In this document: positions 17,361 through 28,594 of the stretch, piece by piece
Numbering within the stretch: position 1 is the stretch's first letter
How the letters are laid out: the number at the start of each line of letters is the position of its first letter
Assembly (NCBI GenBank): GCA_028703535.1
Contig: JAQVMQ010000005.1
Location: 1-45,217 of the forward strand
Length of the DNA stretch: 45,217 nt
DNA from: Candidatus Omnitrophota bacterium
GTDB lineage: Bacteria > Omnitrophota > Gorgyraeia > Duberdicusellales > 4484-171
Direction of reading: 5' to 3'
Program-made: the position numbers and the translations under genes
The notes under the pieces: model-generated
What the model was told of the DNA's origin: nothing
What the model saw: the letters and a program-made list of their open reading frames with translations, nothing else
Database searches by the model: none

Positions 17361-17738
17361 ATGAAAAAGAAAGAATACTGTTGTACAAACGGGTGTGTAC
17401 GCTATGCGGGAGTGCATCTCATTTTAGAGATACGTGACGCAGCCAACCTATCTTCTCTACCAAAAGTACGTAAAGCATTGCAGGACTCCGTAAAAGCCAT
17501 CGGTGCGACATTACTAGGAATAGATTTACATAAATTTTCTCCAAGCGGCGGCATATCGGGTATGGCAATAATATCAGAATCGCATTTAAGCATACATTCA
17601 TGGCCTGAATACGGATACGCAGCTCTTGACGTTTTTACATGCGGCGATGTTAACCCTTACGATGCTCTCCCAATACTAAAAAAAGCTTTCAAAACAAATA
17701 ATGTCCAAATAACTGAATTCAAAAGAGGCATATTCTAA
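17361..17738 (+). CDS. speD: S-adenosylmethionine decarboxylase proenzyme
   Basis: Pyruvoyl enzyme that makes decarboxylated SAM, the aminopropyl donor for spermidine. At 125 residues it is the prokaryotic class 1B form. The self-cleavage site is Glu73-Ser74 in SESHLSIHSWPE; Ser74 becomes the pyruvoyl group, with His79 and Cys94 (FTCG) as the catalytic partners at the expected spacing. It directly precedes speE. Confidence 0.95.
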   Translation: MKKKEYCCTNGCVRYAGVHLILEIRDAANLSSLPKVRKALQDSVKAIGATLLGIDLHKFSPSGGISGMAIISESHLSIHSWPEYGYAALDVFTCGDVNPYDALPILKKAFKTNNVQITEFKRGIF

Positions 17739-17739
17739 A

Positions 17740-18576
17740 ATGTGGATATTTGAAGAACTTTACCCTGACCTTAAGATTGGAATAGAAGGAAAACTGCTCT
17801 ATAAAACAAAGTCAAAATTCCAAAACTTAAAGGTTTTTGATACTAACCGGTTCGGGAAATTATTATTATTAGACGGTGCTATACAAACAACAGAACGAGA
17901 TGAGTTCATATATCACGAGATGTTAACGCATCCTCTGCTTTTGGCCCATCCTAACCCCAAGAACATACTTATAATAGGTGCAGGCGACGGTGGAATATTA
18001 CGTGAAACGTTAAAACATCCCGTATCTAAAGTAACTTTAGTAGAACTTGACGAAGAAGTAATAAACATAACAAAAAAACATCTTCCTTCAATATGCAAAA
18101 ATGCATTTAAAAACAAGAAAGTAAAGATAGTAATAGATGACGGCGCAAAATTCGTTTCACAAACAAGAGAAAAATACGATATTATAATAATTGATTCACC
18201 TGACCCGATTGGCCCTGCTAAAATATTGTTCTCATCTAACTTTTACAAAGATGTCTATAACGCATTGACCGCCTCGGGTATAATTATACGTCAAACCGGT
18301 TCGTCATTTGCTCAAGAATCAGAAAGGCTCGATAACATAAAAAAACTAAAAGCTATCTTCCCTATAGTAGAAACAGAAATAATAACTGTACCGACATATA
18401 TCGGCGGTTTTTTTACATTATTGGTTGCGTCAAAAAAGATCAACCCCAAAACTGTACCATATAAAAATATATCTCAAAAATACGAAAGTTTAAGGTTAAA
18501 TACAAAATACTATAACCCGGATATACATTTCGCGGCTTTTGCGCTGCCGAATTATATCAAACGAGAAAAAAAATGA
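17740..18576 (+). CDS. speE: Spermidine synthase
   Basis: Aminopropyltransferase that joins decarboxylated SAM to putrescine. The 278 residues have the N-terminal beta domain, then the Rossmann-like SAM-binding motifs IIGAGDGGILRE and VELDEEVI, and the catalytic IIDSPDPIGPAK loop with Asp. It starts 1 nt after speD ends and overlaps the following gene by ATGA. Confidence 0.95.
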   Translation: MWIFEELYPDLKIGIEGKLLYKTKSKFQNLKVFDTNRFGKLLLLDGAIQTTERDEFIYHEMLTHPLLLAHPNPKNILIIGAGDGGILRETLKHPVSKVTLVELDEEVINITKKHLPSICKNAFKNKKVKIVIDDGAKFVSQTREKYDIIIIDSPDPIGPAKILFSSNFYKDVYNALTASGIIIRQTGSSFAQESERLDNIKKLKAIFPIVETEIITVPTYIGGFFTLLVASKKINPKTVPYKNISQKYESLRLNTKYYNPDIHFAAFALPNYIKREKK

Positions 18577-18944
18577 ACAAAAACAATAAAAACAAGTCTT
18601 TCGGGTATGAACTTATTATCAACCTTTATGATTGCGACATAGAACCTATTTCTTCAAAAGAAAAGTTAAAACAATATGTTGACGAACTTTGCGACCTTAT
18701 TGAAATGGTCAAATACGGAGAAACACTTCTTCCCTACTTCGGAGAAAACGAAGAACATACAAAAGGCTACTCCCTAGTCCAACTTATCGAGACCAGCTCG
18801 ATAACAGGCCATTTTTCAGAATACTGGAAAAGCGCTTATATAAACATATTTTCCTGCAAGACTTTCGATAAAGAAAAAGCCCTGGAATATACAACTAACT
18901 TTTTTAAAGCAAAAGAGACAACACATAGCTTTCTTGAAAGATAA
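18573..18944 (+). CDS. Second SpeD-fold protein (AdoMetDC-like paralogue)
   Basis: A 123-residue protein with the length and layout of SpeD and the family endings GYSLVQLIETSSITGH and INIFSCKTFD. By spacing, Ser75, His80 and Cys95 match Ser74, His79 and Cys94 of SpeD (Ser to His +5, Ser to Cys +20 in both). The residue before the serine is Thr instead of Glu, and the HLSIH context is gone. It could be a pyruvoyl enzyme with altered substrate, a regulatory partner, or inactive. It is coupled to speE by an ATGA overlap, so a polyamine-related role is likely. Confidence 0.7.
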   Translation: MNKNNKNKSFGYELIINLYDCDIEPISSKEKLKQYVDELCDLIEMVKYGETLLPYFGENEEHTKGYSLVQLIETSSITGHFSEYWKSAYINIFSCKTFDKEKALEYTTNFFKAKETTHSFLER

Positions 18945-18948
18945 TTCT

Positions 18949-18983
18949 AGCTATAAGTCTTAAGCCATAAATTATAGACAAAG
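18949..18983 (+). repeat. Heptanucleotide-periodic intergenic tract
   Basis: Reads as five 7-nt units: AGCTATA, AGTCTTA, AGCCATA, AATTATA, GACAAAG. It belongs to the same degenerate 7-nt family seen at 19115, 33803, 34863, 35050 and 35151. The rest of this gap (18984-19072) shows nothing I recognise. Confidence 0.5.
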
Positions 18984-19072
18984 TTTGGGGAGAACCCATA
19001 TAAATAGTCCTAAGCCTCCAGCTATTCCACCAAAAGCAGACCCAGCTAAAAAAGATAATTATAGTTTCCAAC

Positions 19073-19109
19073 AAAAAAAGAGTGATGAAAAATCATCACT
19101 CTTTTTTTT
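19073..19109. terminator. Bidirectional intrinsic terminator
   Basis: A 9-bp perfect stem GAGTGATGA/TCATCACTC with an AAAA loop, flanked by seven A on one side and eight T on the other. It can terminate the speD operon from the left and the aldolase gene from the right. Confidence 0.92.
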
Positions 19110-19114
19110 GTTAT

Positions 19115-19150
19115 TTTAGCTTAATGCTTACGCCTTACGTCTATTGCTAA
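19115..19150 (-). repeat. Heptanucleotide-periodic intergenic tract
   Basis: Plus-strand units TTTTAGC, TTAATGC, TTACGCC, TTACGTC, TATTGCT lie between the terminator and the aldolase stop codon. Same periodic family as the tract at 35050-35112. Confidence 0.5.
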
Positions 19151-19157
19151 CAACTAG

Positions 19158-20165
19158 TTAGGCTTGTCCGGCTGAACCCAAAACATCTTTGTTCTTTTTA
19201 GAATACATATCAATTAATGCTTGCCTTGCCGGGCCAAGATATTGTCTGGGGTCAAAATCCGACGGTTTATCATTAAAATGCTTGCGTATTGCCGCTGTCA
19301 TCCAAAGTCTGCCGTCAGAGTCAATATTGATCTTACATACCGCAGACTTAGACGCTTCCCGAAGCTGCTGTTCAGGTATGCCCACAGCATCCTTTAACGC
19401 GCCACCGTTTGCGTTTATCATCTCTACAGCATCTCTCGGCACAGAAGAAGACCCATGTAATACTATAGGAAAACCTGGAAGCCTTTTTTCTATTTCTTCT
19501 AATATATCAAACCTAAGCGGCGGCGGTATGAAAATACCATCTTCATTCTTAGTGCACTGCTCAGGCTTGAATTTATTGGCGCCATGAGAGGTGCCTATTG
19601 ATATCGCCAAAGAATCCACACCTGTCTTTGAAACAAAATCTTCAACTTCGCTCGGATGAGTATAAGTCGATTTTTCAGCTACTACATCATCTTCAATACC
19701 GGCCAAAACACCCAATTCACCTTCGACTGTTACGTCAAATTTATGTGCATATTCAACAACTTGTTTTGTAAGCGCGACATTCTCATCATAGGAATGGTGT
19801 GAACCGTCAATCATAACAGACGAAAACCCTGAATCAATACAAGATTTACACAGCTCAAACGTATCACCATGGTCAAGATGCAGCGAAATAGGTATTTCTT
19901 TAAGCCCTTTCTCAGCAGCCAGAACCTTCATCATCTCAACAGCGCCCTGGCCCATATACTGCAGTAAAGTCTGATTAGCATATTTCCTTGCACCGCTTGA
20001 AACCTGCAATATGACTGGTGACTGAGTTTCAACACAAGCAGTAATAATAGCCTGTATTTGCTCCATATTGTTAAAATTATAAGCCGGCACAGAATACTTT
20101 CCTGCCATAGCTTTTTTAAACATCTCTTTAGTATTAACAAAACCAAGATCCTTATAACTAACCAT
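19158..20165 (-). CDS. fba: Class II fructose-bisphosphate aldolase
   Basis: Zn-dependent glycolytic/gluconeogenic aldolase. The 335 residues show VPAYNFNNMEQ, the metal-binding ISLHLDHGDTFE, MIDGSHHSYDENV, VEGELGVLAGIED, IGTSHGANKF and VLHGSSSVP. Monocistronic, with its own promoter at 20203-20230 and an AAGGAGG ribosome binding site. Length and motifs are normal. Confidence 0.95.
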   Translation of the reverse strand: MVSYKDLGFVNTKEMFKKAMAGKYSVPAYNFNNMEQIQAIITACVETQSPVILQVSSGARKYANQTLLQYMGQGAVEMMKVLAAEKGLKEIPISLHLDHGDTFELCKSCIDSGFSSVMIDGSHHSYDENVALTKQVVEYAHKFDVTVEGELGVLAGIEDDVVAEKSTYTHPSEVEDFVSKTGVDSLAISIGTSHGANKFKPEQCTKNEDGIFIPPPLRFDILEEIEKRLPGFPIVLHGSSSVPRDAVEMINANGGALKDAVGIPEQQLREASKSAVCKINIDSDGRLWMTAAIRKHFNDKPSDFDPRQYLGPARQALIDMYSKKNKDVLGSAGQA

Positions 20166-20202
20166 AATGCCTCCTTAACTTCGCAAATATTAACTTTATT
20201 TT

Positions 20203-20230
20203 ATAATATATAGAAAGATAAGTTTGTCAA
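20203..20230 (-). promoter_or_regulatory. Promoter for class II aldolase
   Basis: Minus-strand TTGACA (20230-20225) and TATTAT (20208-20203) with a 16-nt spacer, followed by an A/T-rich leader and AAGGAGG before the ATG. Confidence 0.75.
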
Positions 20231-20294
20231 TGAAAAAATTATAACAAACAGTAAAAATAACTCCGTACACGATGTATAAACTCCAAAAAGTATT

Positions 20295-23200
20295 TCATGA
20301 CGGCCTGTCATCTTTGCTTACTGTAGGATGATGCAAAAACTTTATAGAAATATCATCAAAGATCGCGTATATACACGGTATAAGTAAAAGTGTTAGGACC
20401 GTAGCAAAAAACAACCCCCAAATAATTGCAAGCCCCATAGGTTTAAGAAAAGGATCTCCCCCGCCTATGCCATAAGCCACAGAAACAAGCCCGCCTATTG
20501 TAGTTATTGTCGTCATCAAAACAGGTCTAAGCCGTGTACGACCGGCCTCAACTAAAGAAGAACGTCTATCCTTACCGTCTTTACGTAACTTATTAATAAA
20601 ATCAACTAACACTACAGAATCATTTACGACAATACCCGTCAAACCTACAAGTCCCATTAACGCGAAAAAGCTTAACGGTTCGTTATGCAGAAAAAACGCT
20701 AAAATAACGCCCACTATGCCAAACGGTATAGCAAGCATAACAATAAGTGGCTGTAACAAAGACTTAAAAATAGCTGTTAATATTATAAATATAAGAAAAA
20801 TAGCAAACAAGAACGATACAAATAAATTCCTTTGTGATTCTTTCTGATCTTCATATTCACCGCCAAAATTTAACAAACATCCGGAATATTTAGCATCAAG
20901 CCGGTCAAATTTCTTACGCAATAGCTTATTTGCCTGAAAAGACGTAATCTTATCACTGTCAACATTAGCCAAAACGTATATAACACGTTTCCCCTCAAGA
21001 TGCGTTATCAAATAAAGCCCGTTTACTTCTTCCACACGCGCGACAGATCTTAACGGCACCAGATTGCTTTTACTATTCTCAACCAGAATATCACCAAAGT
21101 CCTCTTTCTTTTCGCAATACCCTTGAGGATACTTGACAATAACATCTATCTCTTTTTCCGCACGTTTAGGTTTAACAGCCGTTGCATATACACCATCAAA
21201 CGCCGCGCGCACTGCATACGCTATGCTGTTAATATCAAGATAATATTTTTTTGCTTCATTCTCATCAACTACAACACGCATCTGTTTCTTACCCTTTTGA
21301 TAATTAACAACTACATCAGAGACACCGTCAACGGTGTTAAGATATTTCTCTATATCCTGGGCTAACTCATAAGAAGTCTGAAAATTGTCACCTACAACAC
21401 CAAGTTCTATATCTTTACCCATAGGCGGTCCTTCCTTCATAACATCAACATATATCTTTTCAAAACCGGATATTGATTTTAGCTTTTCCCTTACATCAGC
21501 GGCTATCTCATGCGGTGTACGTTTACGCTTTTGCATAGGCGTCAAAAAAACTGTTATCTGTCCCAAATGTGTACCTTTCTTCGCATTTGGATCAAACCCT
21601 GCCTTTTCACTTTCAATACTGCCTATATATGTTCTATATTCATCTATTTCATTTTTCGGCATATCTTCTATAAGTTTTTCTACCGGTATAACCAATTTAC
21701 TCATCTCCTCAAGGTTTACTCCTTTTTCAGCTTCAAATCTAACATAAAACTGCTCTATACCTTCACCTTTAAACATTATTATCTTCATCGCAAACACCAT
21801 CAAACACACAGCAAAAACAAATATGACTCCCATCCCTGCAACAAATCGATAACGATGCTTTAACACCAACTCGAGAATACGCGTATAAACTTTTTGTATC
21901 TTTATAAAAAATATTTCACGTTTCGACCGTTTATGCTCTATACGGTTAAATTTACCGCCTTTCACAAAATCTGATAAATGTGATGGCAATATTATAAACG
22001 CTTCAAGTATAGACGCCGAAAGCGCAAAGATCACTACTATCGGAACCGCTTTAATAAATTTACCCATAATATCTTTCATGAACAATAACGGCGCAAACGC
22101 CGCGAAAGTCGTTAATACCGTCGCTATTACAGGCTTTATAACCTCGTTTGTTCCTTTGATAGCGGCCTCTTTGGGCGGCATACCGGACTCAATATAACGA
22201 TATACGTTCTCGGAGACTATTATCCCGTCGTCAACCAACATACCAAGCACTATAATAAGGCCAAGCATAGATACAAGATTAATTGTTATCCCGAACAAAT
22301 GCATAAGTATAAAAGTCACGAACAACGCTATAGGTATACCCATAGCCGTAGTCAATGCCGGCACCGGATCAAGGAAAACAAATAATACTATCAACACAAG
22401 AACAAAACCAAACAACCCGTTGTTCTTAAGAACACCTAGCCTGCGCTTAACATAAAATGACATATCATCTGTAACCGTAATACGCATATTGTCAGGCAGA
22501 TCCGTCTGGAATTTGTCTATCACCTTATTAACATTAGCAACCACCTCCAATATATCGGCATTCTCTGATTTCAATATAAGCATTGCCAACGCATTCTTTT
22601 GCGCAATCCGCGTTATATGTGTTCTTCGTTCAAACGTATCCTTAACAACAGCTATGTCTTTCACTTTAAGCCAATTCCCGTCGTCATTTGCCCGTATAAT
22701 AACATCTTCTATCTCACCCTTAGTCTCAAACTCACCTACCGTACGCACGTTATACTCATAACGTGCGCCTTTTAAAATACCCGCAGGGAAATTTATATTA
22801 TGACTGTCAAGCGCCTCTGCAACCTCATTAGGTGAAACATGATAGTCCTCGGCTTTTTTAGGGTCTATTTCAACCCAGAACTCAGGGTCACGCCAACCTA
22901 TACGTTTAACCGTTGCCACACCAGCAACATCCTGTAACGCATCTTCAAGCCTAACACCGTACTCACGCATCTGATGTTCAGGAATATCATTACCTGCAAG
23001 CGCAACTTCCAATATAGGATATTCGCTTATACGCAGTTCTGTAACTGTAGGGTCATCTTCAATCTCATCGGGAAGATTTTTAGCACGGTCAACCGCGCGT
23101 TCAATATCGTCAATTACCTGTTCTTTATCGGAATAATCCGGATCAATAGTAACAGCAATACTCGAAAGTCCTTCGTCGGAGCTTGATTCAATTTCTTTTA

Positions 23201-23428
23201 TACCGCTTATCCCGATGAGTTCTTCTTCGATAGGTATAGTAACCAGCTTTTCAACATCCTCGGCCGGGGCAGATTTATATATAGTCGTAATAATAACCAT
23301 ATCGTAATCAACCGACGGGAACGCCTCAAGCCTCAAAGTGAAAAGCGAGTATATTCCGAAAAAATAATAAAAACCGATATTAAATTCATTAATAACGAAT
23401 TCTTAACCGAAAATTTTGCAATATCCAT
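20295..23428 (-). CDS. RND-family efflux permease, frameshifted near N-terminus
   Basis: Proton-driven inner-membrane pump of the AcrB superfamily. The long open frame (1013 residues, opening about 23336) begins at RLEAFPSVDYD and lacks the first half of helix 1. That start is found in another frame from an ATG at 23428, behind an AAAGGG ribosome binding site: MDIAKFSVKNSLLMNLISVF. The two frames join at a run of six T (plus strand A, 23359-23364); seven would restore the frame and give the usual FGIYSLFTLRLEAFP. The rest is intact, including two PN-type porter regions and the proton-relay GMLVDDGIIVSENV. It follows the TolC-type gene by 14 nt; no membrane fusion protein gene is nearby. The frameshift may be real, programmed, or a sequence error. 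Confidence 0.85.
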
Positions 23429-23442
23429 TTAAAACCCTTTTA

Positions 23443-24915
23443 CTATATTTTATCAAAAGAATAATCCCAGTATTCTTTAAGCAATATACCTTCAAGCCGT
23501 TTGAGCTCTATTACCGCGAAACAATATTCTTTTTTCATATTGGTCAATTCCAACTCAGCATCCAGGAACTCATTCTGAAAACGTATAACCGTATCTGAAT
23601 CAGATCTGCCGCGTTTAAATATTCTCATCTGCTCATTAACTTTTTTCTCCTGGAGCTTAACCGCATTTTCCAAGCAACCTATCTGCTGGGCAAGTACATT
23701 ACATTTACGCACCTGGTCATTTATTTCAACATATATCGAACGTTCAACATATTTAAGATTGACCAAGGCTTTAGCTTTACTATACTGTGCCTGTTTTTTT
23801 TCGGCACGCGCTTTTCTGTCAAATAAGGGTACTTTAACCGTAACACCGGCATAATAAGAATATCTGTCATCGCTGGTTATGTCTTTATATGAATCGTTAA
23901 AATGTTCATCAAGACCATTCTTAGAAAAAGATGCCTCGAGATTTATTTCCGGCCATAGACTGTTCTTTTTCATTGAAAGTATTATCCCCTGTTTTATAAC
24001 ATCCTCTTTGGCTACCATATAATCACGCCGGTTAAGCATACTATTTATCATCGCATCATCTAAACGATACGGTTTACCGACACCGGCAAGTTGATCCGAC
24101 GGCATGATATCTACATCAATGTCGCCCAAATTAAGCATAAGTTTTAAAACATTGAGCTGTTTTTCAAGATTATCCTCAGCCGCCAAGACCATACTTTTTT
24201 TTACATTATAGTCCGCTTGCGCGCCAAACAAGTCCGGCACCTCGACAACACCATGATCAAGAAGCCGCTCATTTAATTCCTGAAACTTTTCAGCCTGTTC
24301 GAGTATATTCTGTTCAATAGCATAAATATCACCAGCACAGACAAATTCCCAATATGCTTTCTGAACATCTGCCAAATATTGTTCGATCTTATCCAAAGAT
24401 GTATACTCTGATATTCTTATATCAGACTCCGTGACTTTTATATCACCTCGATCTATTAATCCAAAAAAATTCCTGCCTAGCTCCTGCTTTATTTTGACTG
24501 TCAACGACGAATCATACACCGGATTATATTGGAGCGAGGTGTCTACGCTGTTATTAGTACGCAGGCTTTCCTGTTCCACTGACACTGTCGTACCGGTAGG
24601 CATCTTTTTACTTAACCCGAAACTATAATCTGTTTCACGCACATCATCATCTAAAAGCAAAGAGTTCTTTCTGGATTTATCTTTGTCCAACTCAATCTGT
24701 GCCTGAAGTATAGTATCAAAGATAGACTTGGCGATACCTTGTTCTTCTCTGGCTATTTGTATATCGTATTTTGTAAGCTGGATATCAAAATTATTCAAAA
24801 GTGCCAGCCTGCTGGCCTCATCAAAAGACAAAAGCATACCACCTTTGTCATCCGCAAATCCGCAAACAACAAAAAAAATAAACAAAATTAAACTAACAAA
24901 TATTTTCTTTAACAT
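23443..24915 (-). CDS. TolC-family outer membrane efflux protein
   Basis: A 490-residue exported protein: signal peptide (about 3-20, ending near GFA), then two alpha-helical hairpin repeats of the outer-membrane efflux type (LSFDEASRLALLNN at the start of the first; DAMINSMLNRRDY opening the second) with beta-barrel strands such as YYAGVTVKVPLF. I start at ATG 24915, preceded by AGGTGAG, rather than the in-frame TTG seven codons upstream. It pairs with the RND permease next to it. Confidence 0.88.
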   Translation of the reverse strand: MLKKIFVSLILFIFFVVCGFADDKGGMLLSFDEASRLALLNNFDIQLTKYDIQIAREEQGIAKSIFDTILQAQIELDKDKSRKNSLLLDDDVRETDYSFGLSKKMPTGTTVSVEQESLRTNNSVDTSLQYNPVYDSSLTVKIKQELGRNFFGLIDRGDIKVTESDIRISEYTSLDKIEQYLADVQKAYWEFVCAGDIYAIEQNILEQAEKFQELNERLLDHGVVEVPDLFGAQADYNVKKSMVLAAEDNLEKQLNVLKLMLNLGDIDVDIMPSDQLAGVGKPYRLDDAMINSMLNRRDYMVAKEDVIKQGIILSMKKNSLWPEINLEASFSKNGLDEHFNDSYKDITSDDRYSYYAGVTVKVPLFDRKARAEKKQAQYSKAKALVNLKYVERSIYVEINDQVRKCNVLAQQIGCLENAVKLQEKKVNEQMRIFKRGRSDSDTVIRFQNEFLDAELELTNMKKEYCFAVIELKRLEGILLKEYWDYSFDKI

Positions 24916-24959
24916 AAACTTATTCTCACCTGACAATTTACTTTATAAATAATATCATA

Positions 24960-27056
24960 TTAAAGCTGTCTAGCAATAATTTCCGCGAGTATATCATCCA
25001 ATCCCGACTCTATAACACTTGTCATAATCTTTGATTTCATGAAATCAACTTTAAAAACGTCATTTAACACTCTATCCACTATCTCTCTGTTTGAAGTCGC
25101 AATGTTAAGTTCAAGATTATCGCGCAGACTTAACTTATCAAAATTGGCCGATCCCGCGCATAACCATCCGTCATAAACCGCAGCCTTAACATGAGACATC
25201 CCCGGATAGAAATATACTTTTATCCCATTATTGAACATATTATTAGCCGTAACAATATTGCTTTTATTCATGATATCGTGATTACCGGCCGCGGGAAATA
25301 TAACACGCACATCAACACCTCTGCCGCGGGCCTTTATCAACTCAATTAATATCATTTGATCAGAAAAATATGCGTTATTGATATATATAAACTTACGTGA
25401 CTGCTTAATAGCTTCTAACTGCGCTTTATATATCTGGGTATCGTTAGCCCTGGTGTAAAGCAAACGTATATCCGCGTTACCCCCCGAAAACCTCTTGTTC
25501 TTACTGAATACCTTACTGAAGAAATATCCCAAATCACCAAGGTTGCCAGCATGTGCCCATGCTATATTGAACTCTCTGTATATATCAGATAATATTTCCC
25601 CTCTAATCTCAAACATAAGATCATGCCAGTCATAGCGGTACTCTCTCCCAATATTCATACCACCCGTAAAACATATTGCATTATCTATAAGTATAGTCTT
25701 TGTATGATCGGCGCGCAATAACGCATTCGGCCGTAACCGTACCTTGATATTTGAATCTTTCCTAAGATAATTTACCATTGAATACGGCGGCTTAAAATTT
25801 TTCGGCATATCGTCAGAAACTTTCCCTTCGCCCATAAGCTGTCCCATTCCATCAAGCAACACTCTGACTTTCACGCCCTGGCACGCCTTTTCTTTGAGCA
25901 AATCAGCTATTTGTATGGCATAATCATCGTTATCAAAGATAAACAAACGTATGTCTATTGTCTTATCGGCATTCCGTATACTTTCGACCAGCCGGTCAAA
26001 AAAACTTTCGCCGTCAACTAAAAGATTAAAATCCGCTTTTTTATTCGCTGTATGCGTAATGCCATCCAGTACATTTTCAAATACTGCAAGATCCATAGCT
26101 TCAATATCATGATTAATCGGCTTGATATCGGGTCTCTGTTGGCGATTTAAAAAAACGTACGGCGACATAGCAGAATCGTACGTCACATCTTTTGCCAGAT
26201 TAAATAATCTGAACGCATAAGAGAACGGCCGTGCCAGCAGACCGACAAAATGGCTGTTCAGTATCAAATAATCCGCCGCCTTGACACCTTTATGCATCGA
26301 CCGTTGAATCTTTGCGTCCCCGCCAAAAGAAGATCCTTCATTAAAAGTAAGCGCGTATTTTTTGTCCAGATCGACAAAAATGAAAGGCGACTGCCCGTCA
26401 TCCGTTATACCAACCGATACAAGAACTTTGGTTATATCAGGCTTACCTGAATCACTTATAAACGACCTAAGCTCATCAATAATATATTCTGAGATTTCCT
26501 CGGCAGAATATTTCCTGCCGATTTTTTCATCATACGTTCCGCCATAAACATGGCGTTCTATAATGCCGTCAGCATTTCTGAGAAGAACATATTTTTCACC
26601 GTTATACGGCACGATAACCCCTTTATCAATGTCCTCCGATATAAGTTTATTCTCAACTCCGGCGTATACCATATCCCAATCATTCTGTGATAAACAAAAT
26701 ATCTCATTTTCGCTCTCAACTTCACTTCTTACAGCACCCCAAATTTCCTTACTTACGTTATTTAAAGATATGTTGAAATTAATATATTGTCCGGGAATAT
26801 TATTCATGAAATCAGGTATATCAGAATAAACAAAAAAATTGAACGGATAATCACTCCCTTTATAAACAAGCCAATAATTTATATAAAGCCTGCCATCATA
26901 CAAATATGCTTCATTAACAGCAATCTCATTTGCTTTATAAAAGGAGTTATATAATTTATCTTTACCTTTACAATAGCTCCGGCTTTGGGCCGTCTGACAG
27001 CCGACAACCGATAACACAGATATACCTAATATCAACCAAAAGAAATATTTCATCAT
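24960..27056 (-). CDS. Phospholipase D / cardiolipin synthase-like lipoprotein
   Basis: A 698-residue lipoprotein with lipobox SVVGC (Cys20). Residues about 25-330 are an unrecognised N-terminal region. The C-terminal half has two HKD catalytic motifs: HTKTILIDN from His451 and HVKAAVYD from His622, each followed by the G-G or G-S turn (CFTGGMNIG, CAGSANFD). Family members hydrolyse or transfer phosphodiester head groups, for example cardiolipin synthesis. The lipid anchor places it in the envelope. It precedes the TolC-type gene by 44 nt. Confidence 0.85.
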   Translation of the reverse strand: MMKYFFWLILGISVLSVVGCQTAQSRSYCKGKDKLYNSFYKANEIAVNEAYLYDGRLYINYWLVYKGSDYPFNFFVYSDIPDFMNNIPGQYINFNISLNNVSKEIWGAVRSEVESENEIFCLSQNDWDMVYAGVENKLISEDIDKGVIVPYNGEKYVLLRNADGIIERHVYGGTYDEKIGRKYSAEEISEYIIDELRSFISDSGKPDITKVLVSVGITDDGQSPFIFVDLDKKYALTFNEGSSFGGDAKIQRSMHKGVKAADYLILNSHFVGLLARPFSYAFRLFNLAKDVTYDSAMSPYVFLNRQQRPDIKPINHDIEAMDLAVFENVLDGITHTANKKADFNLLVDGESFFDRLVESIRNADKTIDIRLFIFDNDDYAIQIADLLKEKACQGVKVRVLLDGMGQLMGEGKVSDDMPKNFKPPYSMVNYLRKDSNIKVRLRPNALLRADHTKTILIDNAICFTGGMNIGREYRYDWHDLMFEIRGEILSDIYREFNIAWAHAGNLGDLGYFFSKVFSKNKRFSGGNADIRLLYTRANDTQIYKAQLEAIKQSRKFIYINNAYFSDQMILIELIKARGRGVDVRVIFPAAGNHDIMNKSNIVTANNMFNNGIKVYFYPGMSHVKAAVYDGWLCAGSANFDKLSLRDNLELNIATSNREIVDRVLNDVFKVDFMKSKIMTSVIESGLDDILAEIIARQL

Positions 27057-27134
27057 CCCCCCGTTAAATAAAATATTTTATAACCCTGCAACTAAGCGGT
27101 AAGACCAAACAATTACCATGACAAAAACCTCTAT

Positions 27135-28238
<1,104 letters not shown>

Positions 28239-28240
28239 TT

Positions 28241-28309
28241 AAAAATGTTATTTATCCAGTTTTACCCTAATTTTTAAAGACACTGAGCGTAACCGCGAAG
28301 TGTCTTTAT
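28241..28309 (-). repeat. Shared leader element upstream of leuB (copy 2)
   Basis: Matches 4800-4867 along its whole length. On the minus strand: ATAAAGACACTTCGC, a GACAC/GTGTC stem, then AATTAGGGTAAAACT and ATAACATTTTT, ending just before the leuB ribosome binding site. The stem loop contains GAGCGTAACCGCGA. Confidence 0.7.
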
Positions 28310-28370
28310 CAATAAAATCAATTGTAATTTTATCATAAATAACCAGAAAGAACCAATTCTATCGAGGAAA

Positions 28371-28571
28371 TCAGGACGCCGCAGAGAACGCGCCATTACC
28401 ACAGCCTGTAATAATAACACACTGCCAACCAGTAACAGTTGTGCCAGCCCGATTTATCTCATCACAACAAGTTAGCACTGCCTGTTCCGGCATTATTTTT
28501 ACCCTAATTATTTCAATAGATTTAAATAATTTCTTTTTCCGGAAAGGCAATTTTTGTTTTTTTTGCTTCAT
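28371..28571 (-). CDS. Small Cys-containing peptide, unknown function
   Basis: A 66-residue peptide from the ATG at 28571. The first 24 residues are very basic (MKQKKQKLPFRKKK), the middle has IMPEQAVLTCCDE, and the tail is rich in Gly, Ser, Thr and Cys (four Cys in all). No signal peptide or membrane helix. The frame extends another 32 codons upstream, but that extension would contain the promoter at 28595-28624, so the shorter form is preferred. No clear Shine-Dalgarno. A basic leader plus Cys/Ser/Thr core resembles modified-peptide precursors in outline only; no modifying enzyme is nearby. Confidence 0.5.
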   Translation of the reverse strand: MKQKKQKLPFRKKKLFKSIEIIRVKIMPEQAVLTCCDEINRAGTTVTGWQCVIITGCGNGAFSAAS

Positions 28572-28594
28572 AATATTATAATTAATATTGTTTA

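Noticed and set aside
18990..19060. Minus-strand Gly-rich hydrophobic frame (AGSAFGGIAGGLGLFIW) in the gap after the SpeD paralogue
   Set aside because: Only about 28 codons between stops, no start codon or ribosome binding site, and the bidirectional terminator lies just upstream. At most a gene remnant.
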